DNA from: Micractinium sp. NFX-FRZ
Lineage: Eukaryota; Chlorophyta; Trebouxiophyceae; Chlorellales; Chlorellaceae
Assembly: GCA_029339195.1 (NCBI GenBank)
Contig: JAPTJF010000691.1
Span: forward strand, 1 to 20,903
Reading direction: 5' to 3'
DNA: 20,903 bases
Below are positions 8,558 through 16,025 of this stretch, one piece after another. The notes below the pieces were generated by a model. It saw nothing but the letters and a program-made list of their open reading frames with translations. It searched no databases and was not told the origin of the DNA. The position numbers were made by a program, and so were the translations under genes. Position 1 is the first letter of the stretch. Each line of letters begins with the position of its first letter.

Positions 8558-10459
8558 TGCCCTGGATTTGGCTCGCATGGACTTCGCCCAGCCCCAGGCA
8601 TTCTACCTGCCAGATGCTGCCCTGGAGCCCCTGTCAGACTGCTACGCTGTTGTGGGGGGCGTGCGGCTGCCGCTGCACAGCCAGGTGCTGAGCGCCCACT
8701 CGGCGGTGCTGCGGGAGCTGTTCCTGGCGCAGGGCGAGGGCGGCGGAGCAGGGGAGGTGAGCGGGCACGGTGCCTCGTGGAGGGGGGGCTGCGTGCTCTC
8801 TGTCACAGGCGCGCCTGCATCAACCCTTACTGAGCCTGGCCGTCCCAACTGAGTTCTGCCAGTGGTCTTATCTCAGGGCAAGCCCAGACAAAAAGGTTTC
8901 TGAGACCCCCCGTCATTCTGCCCCACCAACCTCTGCTGTGCAGGCCTTGCCCGACCTGTTCACTCCCCCGTTGCTGCAACACACCTGAGCAATGCTTCTT
9001 GTCCCTCCACCCCCGCCATTCTGCTGGCACAGGCCTCGCCCGACCTGTCGGCGGCCTTCGAGGGCAGCAGCGTGGAGGGCGCCGCCTGCTTCCTGCGCCT
9101 CGTGTACTGCGTGCAAGAGGTCGCCCCTGCCAGCTTTGCTGCGCTGTCTGCGGCAGGACACCTGGCTGCCGTGGCCGCGCTGGCTCACAAGCTGGATGCG
9201 TCCTCCCTGCTGCAAGGGCTGGAGGCCTACCTCCAAGGTGAGCCTGCCACGCAGGCAGGGTGTGGTGGACAGAAGGCCAGGCGGGGCACAGGCAATGGAC
9301 AGGCGGGGCACAGGCAGGGCACAGGCAGTGGACAGGCGGAGCACAGGCAGTGCACAGGCAGCGCGCAGGCAGTGGACAGGTGGGGCACAGGCGGGGCGCA
9401 TGCAGTGACACATTTGCACGCCCTCCCGCCATGTTTGCACTTGCAGGCCTCGCCAGCTCTCTGCCCGCGCAGAGGAGCAGCATCCCGCAGCTGCTGTGTG
9501 CGCTGAGGCTGGCGCAGGACTGCCAGCTCAGCAGCGGCCACAGCCGCTGCCTGGAAACGCTGGCCGGCGTGCTGGCTCTGGCAGGGGGGCACTGGCTGGC
9601 TGGGGAGCTGGCGGCGCTTGAGGCGCTCGACAGCACCACCCTGGCACGGCTGCGGCAAGTCGTGGGGGAGCGGTCGGTGCGCGGTCGGTGCTGCGCGCCG
9701 CGCATCCTGGACGTTCGCCCCAACAGCAGAGCCGACGTGGCGGGCGGCTTCACCTGCACACTTGACGGCTTCTCCAGGCTGGATGGAAAGAGCGACGCGT
9801 TTGTCCTCGCGCCGTGGGTGGAGGTCGGTGGCTTCAAGTGGAGCTTGAAGGTAAGCACATTGAGCGGCCCGTTGCCCAAGTGCACCACGTGGCCCCGCCC
9901 CAACTTGGCTGCCAGCCCTTCACTCGGTATTGAAAGCAAGAAGTGTCCCGTTGCAGCAGGTGCGTGCATCACAACTCTGGAGCTGTTTTCCCCCACGCCT
10001 GCAGGTGCATCCCAAAGGGCACAGGGATGGGCAAGACACCCACCTGTCAGGTGTGACAGCCACCAACCCGACCCTGTATGCCGCTGCACCGCTCGCACAC
10101 CCCTTGCGCTCTTCTTCTGAGCTGCCGCAGGGTCAGCGACACCCCCACGGACCCCGTGCACCCCTGCAGTGTACCTGGTCTTGGACGTGGCACATGCCCG
10201 GGCTGCCGGCGCCACCGCTGTCCACGCCCTGTCGGCCTTCACCCTCTTGGACCAGCACCAGGCGGTGGGCAGCTCTTCGCACATCAAAGTCACCGATAGC
10301 GCCCCAGTCACCTTGTGCACGGAGTCTGACAACTGGGGCCGCCATAACTTTGTGCCACTTACGCAGCTGCTGAGCCCTAACAGCTCCTTCCTGGCCCACG
10401 ACCGCCTGCTGCTGCGGGTGGACCTGTGGATCACCGGCACGCAGCCGGTGGGCGGCTGA
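8259..10459 (+). CDS. BTB-MATH protein, copy 1 (probable CUL3 adaptor)
   Basis: Exons: (8259)..8756, 9033..9237, 9447..9850, 10005..10050, 10170..10459; 480 residues from the first in-frame ATG. BTB/POZ domain about residues 124-225, with LSDCYAVV, LPLHSQVLSAHSAVLRELF and, in exon 2, ACFLRLVYC and LAHKLD. A helical linker (about 236-315) may correspond to a degenerate BACK region. The C-terminal MATH domain (about 325-478) shows WVEVGGFKWSLKVHPKGH, VYLVLDVA, NWGRHNFVPLTQL and DRLLLRVDLW. Such proteins usually bring substrates (through MATH) to CUL3 ubiquitin ligases (through BTB). The start is uncertain: homology to copy 2 begins only at the Gly run (8523), and the residues before it look non-coding; ATG 8577 would give 374 residues, and an upstream exon is possible. 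Exons 2-4 have the same lengths (205, 404, 46) and phases as in the downstream copy. Confidence 0.82.
8523..8557 (+). repeat. (GGC)n run, poly-Gly
   Basis: About eleven GGC units encode the Gly run just before the BTB domain of copy 1. Copy 2 has only a short GGG stretch at this place, so the run has expanded after the duplication. Confidence 0.8.
8920..9049 (+). repeat. Decayed copy of BTB exon 2 acceptor edge
   Basis: The text gcaggccttgcccgacctgt ends an 89-bp-upstream copy (exon-like start at 8944) of the true exon 2 start (9033; caggcctcgcccgacctgtc). The upstream copy keeps CAG but runs into an in-frame TGA soon after, so using it would truncate the protein. Confidence 0.75.
9255..9405 (+). 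repeat. Minisatellite in BTB copy 1 intron 2
   Basis: About six or seven variants of a roughly 21-bp unit (ggcggggcacaggcagtggac) fill most of the 209-bp intron 9238..9446. Units differ by small changes and by half-unit losses. Copy 2 has no such array in the matching intron, so the array arose after the gene duplication. Confidence 0.8.
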
Positions 10460-10525
10460 GCCTGCCCCCACACGTGTTTTCCCACATGCAATGTTCAGAG
10501 GATGGTTCCTGGATTGTGCGCACCT

Positions 10526-10542
10526 GACAGGTCGGGCGAGGC
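10526..10542 (-). repeat. 17-nt inverted copy of BTB exon 2 start
   Basis: gacaggtcgggcgaggc, 67 nt after the stop of BTB copy 1, is the exact reverse complement of 9033..9049, the first 17 nt of exon 2 of the same gene. It would lie in the 3' UTR. The matching place in copy 2 differs (gccgcgcccgac), so the pairing is specific to copy 1. Confidence 0.75.
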
Positions 10543-10592
10543 GTAGTGCCTGCTCACCTTTTGTGCCTGCACTTGCGCAGCTGTGCACAGCA

Positions 10593-10597
10593 TGTAA
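10593..10597 (+). terminator. Possible TGTAA polyadenylation signal
   Basis: TGTAA lies 134 nt after the stop codon of BTB-MATH copy 1. TGTAA is the usual polyadenylation signal in chlorophyte algae. A single pentamer is weak evidence. Confidence 0.35.
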
Positions 10598-11255
10598 GCA
10601 GCGCCGGTCGGCACTGGGTGACCTCGCTTGCCAGGCCAGGCCAGCCCCGGGCTAGTGACAGTGCCTGCAACACCATGATGGTGCCGCCCCAAGTGAAGTC
10701 GCAGCTCAAGTGAGGCGCCTTTGGTGCGGGCGCGTATGATAGAGGCGCGCCCGGGCGGCAGGGCGTGGCCAGCGCAAGTGAAGTCGAGCGGGCACAGGCA
10801 GGTCAGGCGAGCGCCACAGCTACCACAGAACCCCTGCAACTTTTGTTCTTACAGGCTTTCCAATGCTGGCATGCTGCAGAGCTAGCATCACCGCAGCAGC
10901 TGCAGGCACTGGCAGGCAGGGTCAGGGTTGGCAGGGCAGGCTGCGGGAGGATCTGTTGTGTCAGGCGGGTGGGAGGCGGAAGACTCTGCTACAACAGACT
11001 TGCCAGCTTTGGCCAACAGCCGGCCAATGATCATCAGTGGTTGGTGAAGAGCACTCTGTGTTGCCGCGACGTGCGTGCTGTGCAGTGCCTTGTCATCTGC
11101 CTTTGGACAGCGGCGCCGCCGCTGCCTGCTTAAGCATCCCTCCCTCAACCATTCCTGTCAGCGCTTCTAAGCGTGCGGTGACCTTATCCGGCGACAGTGT
11201 CCCCTGCAGCAGCTGCAAATCGCTGGCAAGTCGCCGATCCCGGTCGCGCACCCAA
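10598..11255. other. Intergenic region between the two BTB-MATH genes
   Basis: No coding exon with homology is visible. An 11-mer aagtgaagtcg occurs twice (about 10692 and 10777). The region must hold the 3' flank of copy 1 and the promoter of copy 2, but I cannot point to a specific promoter element. Confidence 0.4.
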
Positions 11256-11261
11256 GATTGT

Positions 11262-11356
11262 GTAAGTCTTGCTTGCTGGCACCGCAGCACTAACTGGCCT
11301 CTTAGGGCAGGCGCGTGTCAAGTCAACGTTGCAACAAACCCCGCACCTATGCGCAG
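11262..11356 (+). other. Possible 5'-UTR intron of BTB-MATH copy 2
   Basis: A strong donor GTAAGT at 11262 is followed by a branch-like CTAAC (11290..11294), an AG at 11305 and another AG at 11356, 12 nt before the proposed start codon at 11369. The sequence 5' of the donor has no in-frame ATG, so it would be untranslated. Confidence 0.3.
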
Positions 11357-11368
11357 GCGTTCCGGCAA

Positions 11369-13548
11369 ATGGAAGCCGCTGTTGGAGGCGGCACCGCCGC
11401 CGCCTTGCACCTGGGCCTTGCCTCCCTGGACCCCGCCCAGCCCCAGGCATTCTACCAGCCAGAGACGGCCCTGGAGCCTCTGTCAGACTGCTTTGCAGTA
11501 GTGCAGGGCATACGGCTGCCGCTGCACAGCCAGATCCTGAGCGCGCAGTCGGCGGTGCTGCGGGAGCTGTTCCTGGCGCAGGCCGAGGGCGGTGTGTCAA
11601 GTGAGGTGAGGGGCAGCAGGGCCCGGGTTGCATGACTTCTGTCCTGTTGCGTTCAATGCACACTGGTACCCCATCGGCCAGCCAGCGCCTGCATGCCAAA
11701 GATGTCATGGAGACACCTTCTACCCCACATACCCCTGCCCCTGCTATGCAGGCCGCGCCCGACCTGTCGGCTGCGTTCGAGGGCAGCAGCGTGGAGGGCG
11801 CCGCCTGCTTCCTGCGCCTCGTGTACTGCGTACAAGAGGTCGCCCCTGCCAGCTTTGCTGCGCTGTCTGCAGCAGGGCACCTGGCTGCTGTGGCCGCGCT
11901 GGCTCACAAGCTTGACGCCACAGCAGTGCTGCAAGGGCTGGAGGCTTACCTGCTGGGTAGGTGGGGGCTACAGAGCCTGGCAGCCAGCGGACGGGGGGTA
12001 TTAAAAAATCAGGATAGACATACAATCAATTCATTTTTATGATAAACATAATAATGAATCCGTTTAGGCACACGGGGCCCCACCATGAGGGTTCACACCT
12101 CCCGTGGCTGCCTCAATCCCACGCCCAAGGGCGCAGTGCCCTTGTTCTTCTTGCACAGTGCCCGGCTGGCAGAGGCGTGCACGTGGCAGCAGCCTGCGTG
12201 ATGCATCATGTCCTCACATGGCTGCGCTTGCCCTGCTCCTTGTCCACCTCAGCTTTTGAATAAGGGTTGCTCTCCGGACGTGCAGGCCTCGCCGGCTCGC
12301 CCCGCGCCGAGGAGGGGCAGGTGCGGCAGCTGGTGACGGCCCTGCAGGTAGCCGACGCCTGCCAGCTCAGCGCCGCCCACGGGGCCTGCCTGCACGCGCT
12401 GGCAGACACCTTGGCGGTGGCCGGCGGTGGCTGGCCAGCTGCACAGCTGAGCGCAGTTGCCTCCCTCGGCAGCGACACCCTGGCGCAGCTGCTGCGCGTC
12501 ACAGGAGAGCGAGCGGCGCGCGGCGCCTACTGGGCGGCCCGCATCGTGGATGTGCGCCCCGGCAGCAGCGCTGACGTGGCGGGCGGCTTCACCTGTGCAC
12601 TGGAGGGCTTTTCCAAGCTGGACCAGAGGAGCGGCAGGCCTGTGCTGTCGCCCTGGGTGGAGGTCGGCGGCTTCAAGTGGCGCCTGCATGTGGGTGGGAA
12701 AGGAAGAGGGGCGACTGCACCCGTGGGCCCGTGGCTGGGACCGTCGCAGTGACTGCGGGCCAGTTTCTTGTCGGCATGGCTGCAGAGGCATGCCGTCAGT
12801 GTGGCCCCGAATGCTGCCCGTGTGTGTTTCCCTGCCTGCAGGTGTACCCAAGCGGGTTCCAACGCATGCGGGGGATCAGCCTGTCAGGTGTGAGCCTGGC
12901 CCTGACCTTTAGGGTTGAGACTGGGCACCCTGAGGTGCATCCCCCTGCCTGCCTTTGACCCCCTCGCCCCACCACACCCCCCTTACCACACCACACACAC
13001 ACACACACAGCCTTTCTTGCACCCAACAGATCCAAGGCTGCCTCTGTGCCCCCAGGATGCGCACCAGCCTCCTCTGCCTGAGAACATGCCCACACTTGTG
13101 ATGCCCTCTGCAGTCTTCCTCTTGTTGGATGCAGGGCATTCACGTCTTGTGCAGCCTTCCTCTTACTGAATGCCCTTGGACGCGGGGCATGCCGACCTTG
13201 CAAGGCTTTGCTTGACCTTCCTGCCCTGCAGTCTTTCTCTCCTTGGATGCGGCGCATGCCGAGGCCGCCGGCGTGAGCGCTGTGACGGCCCGCCTCCGCG
13301 TGACTGCCGTGGACCAGCAGGCCCGTGGAGAGGCGTGCGGCTGCCAGGCAGGCAGCCCTCGAGACCACACGGTCGGCGAGGAGGTGAGCCCCCCAGACAA
13401 CTTCAGCGTGCGCTCCAGAAGCTGGGGGTATGACGACTTCATGCCGCTGCAGCAGCTGAGGGAGCAGAGCAGGGGGTACCTGCCGCACGACCGCCTGCTG
13501 CTGAGGGTGGACCTCTGGGTCATCGGCACGCAGCGGGTGGGCGGCTGA
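11369..13548 (+). CDS. BTB-MATH protein, copy 2 (probable CUL3 adaptor)
   Basis: Exons: 11369..11605, 11752..11956, 12286..12689, 12842..12887, 13232..13548; 402 residues. The ATG is the only one in frame after an upstream TAG. BTB about residues 35-145 (LSDCFAVV, LPLHSQILSAQSAVLRELF); linker 149-235; MATH about 238-400 (WVEVGGFKWRLHVYPSGF, VFLSLDAAHA, SWGYDDFMPLQQL, DRLLLRVDLW). It is the tandem paralogue of the gene at 8259..10459: three exon lengths and all phases are identical, and exon 2 is almost identical at the protein level, whereas the MATH half has diverged more. This fits conserved CUL3 binding with changing substrate choice (inference). The final exon is 27 nt longer than in copy 1, with an extra Cys-containing loop (EACGCQAG). 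Its introns carry an AT-rich insert, a CA microsatellite and decoy acceptors. Confidence 0.86.
11999..12066. other. AT-rich island inside BTB copy 2 intron 2
   Basis: About 68 bases are roughly 70% A/T, in sharp contrast to the GC-rich surroundings, inside intron 11957..12285. The paralogue's intron at the same place has no such segment. It could be the remnant of an insertion; no terminal repeats or target-site duplication are clear to me. Confidence 0.5.
12991..13010. repeat. (CA)n microsatellite
   Basis: About eight to nine CA units with one interruption, in the last intron of BTB-MATH copy 2. Confidence 0.9.
13106..13260 (+). repeat. Three copies of the last-exon acceptor edge, BTB copy 2
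   Basis: The true exon start (13232; gcag then tctttctctccttggatgcg) has two decayed copies upstream: exon-like starts at 13114 (gcag then tcttcctcttgttggatgca) and 13155 (gcag then ccttcctcttactgaatgcc). Each keeps a CAG. Offsets are 41 and 77 nt. Part of the downstream coding text (gcggggcatgccgacc) is copied too. Confidence 0.8.
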
Positions 13549-14166
13549 GCCTGCAAGGCGCTTCCTTGTTAATAAGAGTTCGACTTGTTATTTCTTGATT
13601 TTGAGGCGAGCTTGATGACGCATTGGGCAGGGCAGCACTGGGAGAGGCACAGCCACCGCCTCGGGGCAGCGGGCTGACTCGTGTTGACAGGCTTGCACAG
13701 CAGACGCAGCGGGGCAGACGACGACTACCTTGCCTAGCTTATTTATATTTATGGCACCCCCGTTCATTGGTCCATATTAGTCTTTACGAGCCGCACATCA
13801 TCGAGTGTTACATGTATGGCAAGACAACCGGTCGTGTGAATGACGACTGGGAGTTGAGCGGGCACACAAGCCACACCCTTGCGTGCACAGCAGAGAGCTG
13901 GCACAGGGTGGACACGTTCCTGTCACATTTCAGCGCCTGAAGACCAATGCGGCCTTGAGAAGTTCAAGGGAGGGTCCTTGAGAAGGGAAAGGGCTGCCCA
14001 GTTGATGCGAGGGGCAGAAACACCACTGTTCCCCTGTGCACCGGTCAGCTCAGTGGTAGATTTGAGGGTTCTAACTACGACTCAACAGCATGAAGCACAA
14101 AGCACAAGCCTGAGCATGCTGACAACGAGTCACACCCACCAGGCGGCAGCAGCTGCAGGCAGGTCC
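13549..14166. other. Intergenic, 3' flank of BTB copy 2 and beyond
   Basis: No supported gene. The first part contains A/T-rich text around 13561..13605 and 13735..13800, fitting a 3' UTR. Open frames here have no recognisable domains and a composition like non-coding DNA. Confidence 0.5.
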
Positions 14167-14334
14167 TGCGCCTGGGCTGTGCCGAGCTCACAGCTGCCCA
14201 TTGCTGCCGCTGCCGTAAGTGAGCAGCCGCAGTGCAGCGGGCTCCGCAGCTGCGCCTGGGCTGTGCCGAGCTCACAGCTGCCAATTGCTGCCGCTGCCGT
14301 GAGTGAGCAGCCGCAGTGCAGCGGGCTCCGCAGC
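14167..14334. repeat. Two 84-bp tandem units
   Basis: 14167..14250 and 14251..14334 differ at only about two positions. The unit length is 28 codons and several frames stay open through both. It lies just downstream of the 3' end of the minus-strand cysteine-rich gene. Near identity indicates a recent duplication. Confidence 0.9.
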
Positions 14335-14398
14335 TGTGCAAGGTGCGAAGTCATCCTGCAAGCGTGGCCAGATGTCCCAAGCTCACGGGGTGCCTGCA

Positions 14399-15305
14399 TC
14401 AGCACAGGGAAAGGGACGGGCTCCGAGCTGAGCCAGAGGACAGCTGGCGCCCAGGCCTGCTGGCTGCCCCTTGCCGGTCCGCATGCACCGGCGCCCAGCA
14501 CAACACCCCCCAGCCTGCAGCCTCTGCCACTGGCTCACCGGTGTCCCTCTCAACCAAGGCCCAGGCAGTGATCCTTGGATCACCCTCACTTGTGGGCACG
14601 CAGCGGCTGCTGCACCCCGCGCAGCGGTCCTCGACACATGTGAAGCCCTCCCGGCAGCGCACAGCAGCACAGGGCGGCGCATCGCAGGCAATGCCTGGGC
14701 AGGCCTCTGGGCCGGGGGGCAGGGCCTGGAGGGGGCAGGGGGTGTGGGGACAGGGACAGCAGGTCATCATCACTATGACATGGAACAGGAGCATTTTTGG
14801 ATTCAGTTTATATAAACACCATGGCAGGCAGCCTCGGAGGAAGCAGGTTTGAGGCGCCGCCATGAGGCAGGCCAGGTGGCTGGCCCAGAAGGCAGGCCAG
14901 GCAGGTGCCAGGCGCGTCGCGGCCCCACCTGCTCCTTCACGCAGCGCGCAAAGCAGCCGCCACAATAGTCATCAACGCAGCGCTCGTCTGCTGCGCAGGG
15001 GTTTGCCCGGCAGGGGGCCACCAGGCAGGCAACCGTGCGGCAGGCGGCCTCTGGCTCCGGTGACGGTGCCGGCGCCGCCCGCTGGCGGGAAGGCGTCACG
15101 TCCCGGCGGGGCCGAGCAGCAGAGGGCCTGCAGAGGCGCTGGGCCGGGGTTGAGTCGGGTGCATCTTGGGGCGGGGCAGACAAAGCCCAGCCCAGCGTGG
15201 CAGCAGTATGAGTTGCGATGAAGGCCGTCCAAGGGGCAGAGGCACCCACCCCACGGAAGTGGCCGCCAGAAGCAGCAGGATCTGCAACAGCATCAGCATC
15301 CTCAT
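14399..15305 (-). CDS. Secreted protein with two eight-cysteine modules
   Basis: Exons on the minus strand: 15250..15305, 14929..15127, 14399..14725; 193 residues. The start ATG sits in an ideal context (GCCGCC before it). Residues 1-19 form a signal peptide (MRMLMLLQILLLLAATSVG). A Pro/Arg/Ala-rich linker follows. Module 1 is residues 48-81 in exon 2 and module 2 is residues 94-127 in exon 3. Both follow exactly C-x4-C-x4-C-x4-C-x5-C-x4-C-x2-C-x3-C, with a CV-[DE]-D-x-C-x-G-C core. Four disulfides per module are likely. I do not recognise a named family, though similar CVxDxCxGC modules occur in other algal secreted proteins as far as I recall. The 3' end is uncertain: the frame runs to a TGA at 14399, but a good donor (a|gtgagg) follows residue 130, so a further small exon is possible. 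Confidence 0.6.
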
Positions 15306-16025
15306 GGCGGCGCAGGTCAGAGATGGGCATGAACACGGGTTCGGGCTACAGGCCGCCGCCTCCCCTGCCGCCGCCGCTCCCATGCTGACCTGGCGCCGGG
15401 GCTCTCGTCGGCGCCGGCAGCTTAAGCGAGCATTGCCTAGGCAGCGGGGCACCTGGCGCACCCCTGCAACAACTGCCCCATCGCCGTGGCATCGGCCCTT
15501 CTTGACAATTACCTGGGAGTGAGGCAGCAAGTTGTGGCTCAGTGCCTCCTGCTGGCACCAGCTTGCAGGAGCTGTGCCCTCCTGCCTGCCTCCCTGCAGG
15601 CCAAACCAGGCAGCCGTCAGACAGCCGTCCAAACACACATGCTCCTCTCTCCTCCCTCTATGCCCTCCCCTGACTGCATCCACATGCTGCTCCCTTGCCC
15701 ACTCCCCTGCTGCTGCCACTCGCGTGCGTGTCGGCAGCCCGTGTGTGCCTGAGTTTGAAGCAACCGTTGTGCACAACCACGTGTTTTGCAAGCCCTAAGC
15801 AACAGGCAGACAAGCATGCCGGCGACTGCGCTGCTGCTAGGTTGTGGCTGCCCCGTCATCTGCCAGTCCGGAAGCAACCACAACTGCGGCCACTTCAAGT
15901 ATGTCATAATCTTATTACGCAAACAAATAAAATATTGAAACATTCAACAAGGAGACCTGAAAGGGGAAGAAAGCGGGGTAGAAAGCGGGGTAGAAAAGCG
16001 GTACTTTGCAACACACACACTCGTG
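15306..16025. other. Intergenic between cysteine-rich gene and sulfotransferase 1
   Basis: It holds the upstream region of the cysteine-rich gene and the 3' flank of the sulfotransferase, both on the minus strand. An A/T-rich patch lies at 15900..15950, and a short repeat (agaaagcggggt, about three variants) lies at 15967..15998. A minus-strand frame is open far upstream of the signal-peptide ATG, but has no recognisable domain. Confidence 0.5.

Noticed and set aside
9255..9405. CRISPR-like array
   Set aside because: Units are continuous and variable without unique spacers, inside an intron of a eukaryotic gene; it is a minisatellite.
8827..10491. A 554-codon minus-strand open frame
   Set aside because: It is the reverse shadow of BTB-MATH copy 1, kept open by GC bias; no domain is visible in its translation.
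14044..14090. tRNA-like text (agctcagtggtaga followed by gggttcta)
   Set aside because: It resembles a D-arm, but no acceptor stem, anticodon arm or proper T-arm can be built around it.
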